From: Acetobacter peroxydans
Lineage (GTDB): Bacteria > Pseudomonadota > Alphaproteobacteria > Acetobacterales > Acetobacteraceae
Reading direction: 5' to 3'
DNA: 64,000 bases
NCBI RefSeq assembly: GCF_006539345.1
Contig: NZ_BJMV01000002.1
Location: forward strand, 124,001-188,000
Position numbers and translations under genes: made by a program. Below the pieces are notes generated by a model that saw only the letters and a list, made by a program, of their open reading frames with translations, ran no database searches and was not told where the DNA came from. Shown in pieces: positions 57,591 to 64,000 of this stretch (positions within the stretch are counted from its first letter, which is position 1; every line of letters starts with the position of its first letter).

Positions 57591-58982
57591 ATGAGCAGCA
57601 AAACAATGCCGGGTCAGCCCCGTCATCATGGATTGACCCGCCGAGGCGTGCTGGTGGCCGGTGCCATCGCCCCTGTTCTTGCGGGCTGTGACGATGATGA
57701 CAAGAAAGTGCCGCTGGTCGGCCATCGGACCGATATCCTGTCCTCTGGCGATGCGCTGGTGGTGGACAGTGAAGACAAGACCGCCATTACCATTCCTGCT
57801 CCGATTACGGTGTCGGAGTGGCCGGTCAACGGTCGCGTGCTTGACCATACCGGCAGCAACTATGCCTGGGGCGGGCTGCACGCCCGCTGGCGCAGGAGTA
57901 TCGGGGCTGGCATTTCCGAGCCAAGCCTGCTGGCCTGGGCTGCGTTGGGTTCGCTCGGGCGGGGTATTATCCAGTGCGAGCCCACCATCCATGGCGGCCG
58001 CCTGTTCATGATGGATGCGCAGGGCGTTATCCGGGCATTTTCCTGGCCCGGTATGCGGCATGAGTGGACATTCAACCCGCGCCCCAAACACCTCCGTTCC
58101 AGCAATCTGGGCGGCGGACTGGGGGCCGATGGCGATACGCTCTACATTGTCGATGGCGTCTCTCAGGCGCTGGCCGTCAATGTCGCGACTGGCAAGGTCA
58201 AGTGGCGCACGGATATTGGCGTGCCGGGCCGTTCTGCCCCGACCATTGCGGAAGGGCGTGTGTTCTTCGGCACCATAGACGAACGTTTTTATGCTCTGGA
58301 TGCGGCTACCGGCCGCCAGCTCTGGAGCTACGCGGCCACAACGGTCGAGACCACGGTTTTTGGCCAGCCAGCTCCGGCTTATGCCAATGGCGTGGTGGTG
58401 GCGGGCTTTGGCGGGGGCGATCTCGTAGCCTTCCGTGCGGCGAGTGGCGAGGTTGTCTGGGCTGAGATGCTCGGCAATGTGAACAGTCAGGCGAGCACGC
58501 TCAACCTGTCCTGTGTGCGGGGTATGCCCGTGATCGTGGGCAGCGTGGTGTATGCTGTCAGCATGGCGCAGGTTCTGGCTGCGGTGGATATCCGTACCGG
58601 GCGGCGCGTGTGGGAGCGCTCGGTTGCCAGCCTGAACAATATCCTGATCGTGGGCGACTGGCTGTTTGTGTTGTCGCTCGACCAGCAGCTTGCCTGTCTG
58701 GACCGCCTGTCCGGGCATGTGCGTTGGATCACGCAGTTCCGTCGTTTCCGCAAGCTGGATAAGGACAAGGATATCGTGACCTGGTTCGGCCCGGTTCTGG
58801 CGGGCGGCCAGCTTGTGTGTCTGAGTACCCTGCCTGAAAACGGCATGGTGCGTGTTGATCCGGCAACCGGCCGGATCATTTCTGTGGATGCCATGGACAG
58901 CCCGGCCTGCATGGCGCCGATTATAGTGGACGGCCAGATGTTGATCGCCACGAATGAAGGATACCTGCGTTCCTATGGCTGA
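57591..58982 (+). CDS. bamB: Outer-membrane assembly lipoprotein BamB
   Basis: 463 residues with a lipoprotein signal peptide (lipobox VLAGC, modified Cys near 35) and an eight-bladed PQQ-like beta propeller shown by repeated AxxTGxxxW units (VATGKVKWRTDIG, AATGRQLWSYA, AASGEVVWAEM, IRTGRRVWERS). It is a periplasmic subunit of the BAM complex that folds outer-membrane proteins. The preceding RR pair (TRRGVLVAGA) looks Tat-like but is probably just the signal's basic part. der starts inside its 3' end. Confidence 0.93.
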   Translation: MSSKTMPGQPRHHGLTRRGVLVAGAIAPVLAGCDDDDKKVPLVGHRTDILSSGDALVVDSEDKTAITIPAPITVSEWPVNGRVLDHTGSNYAWGGLHARWRRSIGAGISEPSLLAWAALGSLGRGIIQCEPTIHGGRLFMMDAQGVIRAFSWPGMRHEWTFNPRPKHLRSSNLGGGLGADGDTLYIVDGVSQALAVNVATGKVKWRTDIGVPGRSAPTIAEGRVFFGTIDERFYALDAATGRQLWSYAATTVETTVFGQPAPAYANGVVVAGFGGGDLVAFRAASGEVVWAEMLGNVNSQASTLNLSCVRGMPVIVGSVVYAVSMAQVLAAVDIRTGRRVWERSVASLNNILIVGDWLFVLSLDQQLACLDRLSGHVRWITQFRRFRKLDKDKDIVTWFGPVLAGGQLVCLSTLPENGMVRVDPATGRIISVDAMDSPACMAPIIVDGQMLIATNEGYLRSYG

Positions 58983-60402
58983 TCGCTACAAGCCCATGCG
59001 TCCTCCGGCGCCACTGCCAGGTGCAGACCTGCCGGTGGTGGTTATCGCCGGGCGGCCTAATGTGGGCAAATCGACCCTTTTCAACCGTCTGGTCGGGCGC
59101 AGGCAGGCGCTGGTGGCGGATACCCCCGGTGTCACCCGTGACCGTAAGGAAGGGGTAGCCTTGGTGCGTGGGCGGCATGTGCGCCTGATAGACACCGCCG
59201 GGCTGGAGGAAGCCGCGCCGGACAGCTTGTACGGCCGGATGCGCGCATCGTCCGAAAGTGCCGTGCATGAGGCGGATCTGGTGCTGTTTTGCATTGATGC
59301 GCGCGCGGGGATTACCCCGGCGGATGAACATTTTGCCCAGTGGATACGTCGTCAGAACCGCCCGGTGCTGCTACTGGCCAACAAGGCCGAAGGGCGTCAG
59401 GGCACCGCGTCTGCGCTGGAAGCCTATGCCCTTGGTCTGGGTGAGCCGGTTGCCTTGTCCGCCGAGCATGGCGAGGGTCTGACCGATCTGATGTGGGAAA
59501 TTGCCGAACGTCTCCCACAGCCCGTGAGCGGCGGTCAGGATGACGAGGACGAACAGGACAACCCGGACGCCGAAGCGGATGAGCGGCCCGCCGGACCTCT
59601 GCGTGTGGCGATCGTGGGGCGCCCCAATGCGGGCAAGTCCACGTTGCTCAATACGCTGCTGGGGGAGGAACGCATGATTACAGGCCCCGAACCGGGACTG
59701 ACGCGCGATTCCATTGCCGTGACCCTGCACGACGGGGATGACACCTTCGAGATCGTCGATACAGCGGGCCTGCGTAAGAAGGCCCGCATTGACGAGACGC
59801 TGGAGAAAATGTCCGTGTCCGCCTCCATTGAGGCGCTGAAAATGGCCGAAGTCGCCGTTCTGGTGCTGGATGCGACGCTGGGTGTGCAGGAGCAGGATCT
59901 TCAGATTGCACGGCTGATTGAGCGCGAAGGGCGTGCCTGTGTGCTCGCGCTCAACAAATGGGACGCGGTGGAGGATCGGGCAGCAACCCGCAAGGCCATT
60001 CTGGACAGGCTGAGCATTTCTCTGGCCCAGATGCGTGGCGTGCCGGTTGTGACATTTTCGGCCCTGACGGGCGTTGCCGTGCATAAGCTGCTGCCTGCCG
60101 TGCGTGATGCCTGGACCGTGTGGAACGCGCGCGTGCCCACGGGTGAACTGAACCGCTGGTTTGAAGACATGCTGGAGCGGCACCAGCCGCCGCTCGTCGA
60201 TGGCAAGCGACTGAAGCTGCGTTATATCACGCAGGTCAAGGCGAGGCCCCCGACCTTTGTGGTTTTTGGCACACGGGCCGAGCAGATGCCCGACGACTAC
60301 AAGCGGTATCTGGTCAATGGTCTGCGTGAAGCTTTTGACCTGCCGGGTGTGCCTATCCGCCTGCAGACCCGAGGCACCAAGAACCCTTACGCGGATCGCT
60401 GA
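58975..60402 (+). CDS. der: GTPase Der (EngA), 50S ribosome assembly
   Basis: 475 residues with two consecutive G domains and a KH-like C-terminal domain. First G domain: GRPNVGKST near 24-32, DTAGLEE; second: GRPNAGKST near 211-219, DTAGLRKKARI and NKWD. The C-terminus (about 395-475) has RLKLRYITQVKARPPTF-type sequence (KLRYITQ). The start overlaps the bamB end by eight bases; a second in-frame ATG 21 bases upstream (58954) is also possible. The TPR-bamB-der order is conserved in alpha- and gammaproteobacteria. Confidence 0.96.
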   Translation: MADRYKPMRPPAPLPGADLPVVVIAGRPNVGKSTLFNRLVGRRQALVADTPGVTRDRKEGVALVRGRHVRLIDTAGLEEAAPDSLYGRMRASSESAVHEADLVLFCIDARAGITPADEHFAQWIRRQNRPVLLLANKAEGRQGTASALEAYALGLGEPVALSAEHGEGLTDLMWEIAERLPQPVSGGQDDEDEQDNPDAEADERPAGPLRVAIVGRPNAGKSTLLNTLLGEERMITGPEPGLTRDSIAVTLHDGDDTFEIVDTAGLRKKARIDETLEKMSVSASIEALKMAEVAVLVLDATLGVQEQDLQIARLIEREGRACVLALNKWDAVEDRAATRKAILDRLSISLAQMRGVPVVTFSALTGVAVHKLLPAVRDAWTVWNARVPTGELNRWFEDMLERHQPPLVDGKRLKLRYITQVKARPPTFVVFGTRAEQMPDDYKRYLVNGLREAFDLPGVPIRLQTRGTKNPYADR

Positions 60403-60449
60403 GTCGTTCCGGCGGGGCGGGTGTTTTACGCTCCTGCCCCCGTTCCGCT

Positions 60450-60531
60450 CTGATTGCGCCACACACCGCACAGGAAAGCACCGGCAGCGGGGCTGAGCGT
60501 GCGGGCCACGCAGCGCAGGAGGCGCAATCAG
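60450..60531 (+). promoter_or_regulatory. Nested inverted-repeat leader before the MFS gene
   Basis: Outer arms CTGATTGCGCC (60450-60460) and GGCGCAATCAG (60521-60531) are perfect reverse complements. Inside, CCGCAC (60466-60471) pairs with GTGCGG (60499-60504), and a small CCG-GCAG-CGG hairpin sits in the centre. The right outer arm covers the last two bases of the AGGAGG ribosome site (60517-60522) and ends two bases before the ATG at 60534. If transcribed, it would fold into a three-way nested stem that hides the start region. Function is inferred. Confidence 0.5.
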
Positions 60532-60533
60532 GT

Positions 60534-61934
60534 ATGAAGACGCAGGACGTGGCGGCGCAGGTTCCTCCCGTCACGAAGGCTGTGGCGGGCGGTCTGTACG
60601 GCGCAGCGCGTGGCTGGGCTATGCTGGCGGTGGCACTGTCGGTTTTTCTCGCCCTGTTGGATTACGCCATTGCCAATGTGGCGCTGCCGGATATCGCCCG
60701 CGACCTCCATGCGTCGTCTGCTGCTTCCATCTGGGTGGTCAATGCCTATCAGATGGCCAGTCTGGTCACGCTGCTGCCGCTGGCGGCGCTGGGGAGCCGT
60801 ATCGGCTTTGCCCGGCTGTGCCGTGCGGGCATTGTGCTGTTCATGCTGGCCTCGCTGCTGTGCGCGGTGGCGACAAACCTGCCTTTTCTGGTCATGGCGC
60901 GGGTTTTGCAGGGGATTGGCGGAGCCTGCATCATGAGCGTGAACATTGCTCTGGTGCGTTTTATCTACCCTCATGCTGAAATTGGGCGCGGGGTGGCGCT
61001 CAATGGTGTTGTGGTGGCGCTGGGTGTGGCCACGGGGCCAACGGTGGCCGCCATTGTCCTGACGATGGGCGCATGGCCCTGGCTGTTCTGGATCAATCTG
61101 CCCATGGGCGCGCTGGCGCTGGGTGTGGCGGCCTTTGCCTTGCCGGATACTCCCCGCACTGCCACCATGCCCGACAGCACGGGCAGCCTGCTGTGTGTCC
61201 TGGCGTTTGGTCTGTGTATTCTGGGCGGTGATGCGCTGGCCCACCAGCAGGGGGTGTTGCTGTCCAGCCTGCTGCTGGCGGCGGGAGGTGTCGCAGGCGT
61301 GGCGCTGATACGACGGGAGCGGCATGAGGCGCATCCGATCCTGCCGGTGGATTTGTTGGGCAAGCCCGCTTTTACTCTGGCTTTCATCAGCGGTTTTGCC
61401 GGGTTCATCGCCTCCAATTTCTATATCGTTTCCATGCCGTTCATGCTGCACGATACGCTGGGCCTGTCATCAGCGCAGACCGGGCTGCTCATTACGCCCT
61501 GGCCTATCGGCATTCTGTTCTCCGCTCCGGTCATCCGCCGTGTGGCGGACCGGTACGAGGCGGGTGTGCTGTCGTCCATCGGGCTCGGGATTACAGCCTG
61601 TGGCTTTTTGCTGCTCTGGCGGCTGCCCGTGCATCCGGGAGTGTGGGATATTGCCTGGCGTACGGCTGTGGCGGGCTGGGGGTTTGGCTTTTTCCAGCCT
61701 CCGAACAATCGGGCCATGATGGTGGCGGCCCCGGCTGCGCGCTCTGGCGGGGCGAGTGGTATGGTGCAGGTCGCGCGGCAGGCGGGGCAGACGGTGGGGG
61801 CCATGGGAGTTGCGGCTTTTTTCAGCCTGTTTGCCATAGAGGCCACGCATGACTGCCTGCTGATGGCCGCTTGCGTGGCGCTGACTGCCGCCCTGATCAG
61901 CGCCAGCCGCCTTCTCTTCGGGGTGTCCGCCTGA
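60534..61934 (+). CDS. MFS multidrug-type exporter (DHA2/EmrB-QacA-like)
   Basis: 466 residues with about 14 hydrophobic helices. Motif ALLDYAIANVALPDIARDL near 40-58 (motif D1 of 14-helix drug:H+ antiporters), VVNAYQMA, GSRIGFARL for motif A, and RVLQGIGGACIM. The topology fits DHA2; the substrate is unknown. An AGGAGG site lies 11 bases upstream but inside the right arm of a perfect inverted repeat, so translation could be conditional. No regulator gene of the TetR/MarR type is adjacent. Confidence 0.88.
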   Translation: MKTQDVAAQVPPVTKAVAGGLYGAARGWAMLAVALSVFLALLDYAIANVALPDIARDLHASSAASIWVVNAYQMASLVTLLPLAALGSRIGFARLCRAGIVLFMLASLLCAVATNLPFLVMARVLQGIGGACIMSVNIALVRFIYPHAEIGRGVALNGVVVALGVATGPTVAAIVLTMGAWPWLFWINLPMGALALGVAAFALPDTPRTATMPDSTGSLLCVLAFGLCILGGDALAHQQGVLLSSLLLAAGGVAGVALIRRERHEAHPILPVDLLGKPAFTLAFISGFAGFIASNFYIVSMPFMLHDTLGLSSAQTGLLITPWPIGILFSAPVIRRVADRYEAGVLSSIGLGITACGFLLLWRLPVHPGVWDIAWRTAVAGWGFGFFQPPNNRAMMVAAPAARSGGASGMVQVARQAGQTVGAMGVAAFFSLFAIEATHDCLLMAACVALTAALISASRLLFGVSA

Positions 61935-62041
61935 GCCATGACCGGGATGAGGGCGCGCTCAGATGCGGGGCAGGGATTTGCCCGGAGGCGGCGTTCCTGT
62001 AGGGTGCATCTTTCTCTTTGGAAAGAAGGCTGATTTTCATC

Positions 62042-62389
62042 ATGGAAATGCACTGCCCACGCTGCTCGTCCGAACATCCTTATGAGGATGGAGGGCTGTG
62101 GGTCTGCCCCGAATGTGGGCACGAATGGAGCGCGCACGCGCCCGCCGAACAGGCAGCGGAGGATGAACAGTCCGTTGTCAGGGACGCCAATGGCACCGTT
62201 CTGGCGGACGGCGACAGCGTGACGGTCATCAAGGATCTCAAGATCAAGGGGGCGTCGCAGGTTATCAAGGGCGGCACCAAGGTGCGCGGCATCCGTCTGG
62301 TGGATGGCGGTGGCGGCCACAATATCGCCTGCCGGATTGCGGGCCTGGGCGATATGAACCTGAAGTCCGAGTTCGTTAAGAAAGCCTGA
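62042..62389 (+). CDS. YjdM/PhnA-type zinc-ribbon protein
   Basis: 115 residues. The N-terminal zinc ribbon has Cys5-x2-Cys8 and Cys22-x2-Cys25 (HCPRC and VCPECGHEW), and the second half is the compact PhnA/YjdM beta domain: [20 protein letters not shown] region, DLKIKGAS and [12 protein letters not shown]. Historically named for alkylphosphonate uptake, but its function is not established. GAAGG precedes the ATG at 62042. Not linked to any phn gene here. Confidence 0.9.
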   Translation: MEMHCPRCSSEHPYEDGGLWVCPECGHEWSAHAPAEQAAEDEQSVVRDANGTVLADGDSVTVIKDLKIKGASQVIKGGTKVRGIRLVDGGGGHNIACRIAGLGDMNLKSEFVKKA

Positions 62390-62463
62390 AAGCAAACCTG
62401 TCCATGCGGGGGCCTCCCGCATGGATAGTCACAGAAGCACTCGGCTTATGCCGGGGCAGAGGG

Positions 62464-63894
62464 TCAGATTTCGCTTTCGAGGAAAATGCGGCTCGTATCG
62501 CCCTGCCATGCGCCGTAATAGCGCTCCAGCCAGTGCTCGGCCTGAGTCGGGGCGCCAGCGACCAGAGCCGTCAGGGGCGCGAGGTAAATCCACTCAGTCG
62601 CCTGGCTTTCCTCATCCACGATATCGCGGCTTTGCAGGCCGTCCATGGCGATAGCGAGCATCTGGGCGGCCAGGTCGCGCACGGTGCCTTCGCCCCAGGG
62701 TGTGTCCAGTCCCATCATGGGCACGAGGTTGCGCAGTTTTACATAATCTTCCCACGGGGCGGCGCGCACCAGTTCCCACGCGGCTTCAAGCGCGGCATCA
62801 TCATAGAGCAGGCCGGTCCACAGGGCGGAAAGGGCCTGCATCATTTCGGGCGAGCCAGCGTCGGCACCGCGCATTTCAAGGAACTGCTTGAGACGCACAT
62901 CGGGGAAGGCGGTTGTCAGATGGTCTTCAAAGTCCCCAATGGTGGGGGTGAAGCCTTCCAGCCCGTCCTGTCGGTCGCCATTGAGCCACGCACGGAACGA
63001 ACGCCCCGCCACATCGTGCATCTTGCCATCGCGCATGATGAAATACATCGGCACGTCCAGCATCCATTCCACATAGCGTTCGAAGCCGAAATCCGGTTCA
63101 AACACGCAGGCGGGCATTCCGGAGCGGGCATTGTCGGTATCTGTCCAGGCCTGTGCGCGGTTGGACAGGAAGTTGTTCGGCTTGCCTTCCTTGAAGGGCG
63201 AATTGGCAAACAGCGCCGTGGCGACGGGCTGCAACGCCATGGACACGCGCATCTTGCGGATCATGTCCTGTTCGGAGCCGAAGTCGAGATTAACCTGAAC
63301 CGTGCAGGTGCGCTGCATCATGTCCAGCCCCATGCTGCCGACCTTTGGCATATATTCGCGCATGATCGCATAGCGCGACTTGGGCATCCACGGCATTTCA
63401 GCGCGGGTGGCGGTAGGGTGGAAGCCAAGGGGCGAGAAGCCAAGGCCGAGCTTGCGCGCCAGCGGGCGCGTGCTGTCCAGATGGGCGCGCAGTTCCCGCG
63501 CGGTCTCATGCAGGGTGCGCAGCGGCGCGCCTGACAGTTCGAACTGCCCTGCGGGCTCAAGCGAAATAGCGGCCCCGGCCAGTTCTCCCCGGCCTTTCAG
63601 CCCGATGATGTGCGATCCGTCCAGAACCGAAGTCCAGTCATCGGGTTCGGATTTCTGCAGCGCCTTAAGCAGCGCCTCAATGCCTTCGGGCGCGTAGGGC
63701 GGCGTGGCGTAAGCGGGCAGGCCCGGATAGGGAGAAGCCGCGCTGCCCGCCGTCTCCGGGCGGACAAAGCCGAATTTCTCGTGTTCGGTGCCGATACGCC
63801 ACGCCTCACGCGGCTTGCAGCCCTGTGCGAGCAGTTCGGCCAGTGTACTGACTGAGCGGATGGGGGTTTCGTCTGCCGCGCCGGGGTTGGACAT
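62464..63894 (-). CDS. gshA: Glutamate-cysteine ligase
   Basis: 476 residues of the plant/alphaproteobacterial class of gamma-glutamylcysteine synthetase, the first enzyme of glutathione synthesis. Typical segments: IGTEHEKFGFV near 35-45, LEPAGQFELSGAPL near 112-125, GFHPTATRAEMPWMPK, MQRTCTVQVNLDFGSE with the conserved Cys, and TGLLYDDAALEAAW. No partner gshB is in view. The last 106 bases to the right of the start hold no gene I can support. Confidence 0.95.
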   Translation of the reverse strand: MSNPGAADETPIRSVSTLAELLAQGCKPREAWRIGTEHEKFGFVRPETAGSAASPYPGLPAYATPPYAPEGIEALLKALQKSEPDDWTSVLDGSHIIGLKGRGELAGAAISLEPAGQFELSGAPLRTLHETARELRAHLDSTRPLARKLGLGFSPLGFHPTATRAEMPWMPKSRYAIMREYMPKVGSMGLDMMQRTCTVQVNLDFGSEQDMIRKMRVSMALQPVATALFANSPFKEGKPNNFLSNRAQAWTDTDNARSGMPACVFEPDFGFERYVEWMLDVPMYFIMRDGKMHDVAGRSFRAWLNGDRQDGLEGFTPTIGDFEDHLTTAFPDVRLKQFLEMRGADAGSPEMMQALSALWTGLLYDDAALEAAWELVRAAPWEDYVKLRNLVPMMGLDTPWGEGTVRDLAAQMLAIAMDGLQSRDIVDEESQATEWIYLAPLTALVAGAPTQAEHWLERYYGAWQGDTSRIFLESEI

Positions 63895-64000
63895 GAGAGT
63901 TCCCTAAAATTACCTGCATAAGAAAAAGCCCCGCAGCAGGACGTGCAAGGCATGAATGGCACGTTATTGTGACAAAACGGTTCCTGAACGCAAGCCACTC

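Noticed and set aside
57600..57700. Tat signal peptide on BamB
   Set aside because: An RR pair is present, but the lipobox LAGC and propeller identify an ordinary Sec-type lipoprotein; the Tat consensus is incomplete.
63895..64000. A gene in the last 106 bases
   Set aside because: The only frames are short extensions of shadows of gshA; the stretch looks like the upstream region of gshA.

Overview
The window reads as a chromosomal core segment of an acetic acid bacterium (Alphaproteobacteria, Acetobacteraceae; Acetobacter or a close relative, genus not resolvable by eye). The evidence is high GC, dense short-gap gene packing, a dusB-ntrBCYX operon, fused ispDF, a CIRCE-controlled groESL and the style of the GroEL, XerC and YajC proteins. 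I see no prophage, insertion sequence, integron, CRISPR array or plasmid-type gene. About 57 protein genes and three tRNAs are supported.

Layout. 1-8130: a cut-off Rieske oxygenase, a DUF815 ATPase divergent from yajC, then priA (minus) divergent from xerC-pip-aspartyl protease, and a small secreted PsiF-like protein. 8129-11000: amtB and a PII gene (glnK-like) face each other across 505 bases holding several hairpins. 11162-18551: ubiH-type hydroxylase and cysE, a MASE1-GGDEF cyclase, groEL/groES with CIRCE, a dienelactone hydrolase and a cold-shock gene. 18557-23208: a DinG/XPD-like helicase, inositol monophosphatase and efp. 23379-30306: tRNA-Ser, a sugar epimerase-like gene, sbcCD and a purine phosphoribosyltransferase. 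30393-32172: tRNA-Pro, an NDUFS4-like complex I gene, tRNA-Arg and ispDF.

32263-41215 is the regulatory heart: dusB-ntrB-ntrC-ntrY-ntrX with overlapping stops and starts, then hfq and hflX. Together with amtB and PII the window carries most of a nitrogen-sensing circuit. Both NtrC and NtrX have an intact ATPase core but lack the GAFTGA loop used to engage sigma-54.

41249-49660: Nudix hydrolase, clpB, Fe-type sod, a squalene/phytoene-synthase-fold protein without Asp-rich motifs, a hydroxyisobutyrate-dehydrogenase-type enzyme, an msrQ-like membrane protein without its msrP neighbour, and a SulP transporter. 49819-56150: lpxB, then a minus-strand run GT9-GT4-asnB-ygfZ-hisI that may contribute to surface glycan. 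56330-64000: a small exported protein, the envelope/ribosome run (TPR protein)-bamB-der, an MFS exporter preceded by a nested inverted-repeat leader, a YjdM/PhnA-type zinc-ribbon protein and a glutamate-cysteine ligase.

Most of the window is ordinary housekeeping DNA. The points that deserve attention are the sigma-54-decoupled Ntr regulators, the structured leader before the MFS gene, the hairpin-flanked region downstream of the PII gene, the two complex-I-linked genes, the double-retropepsin secreted protein and the AsnB/glycosyltransferase run. I did not find a convincing new multi-gene system.
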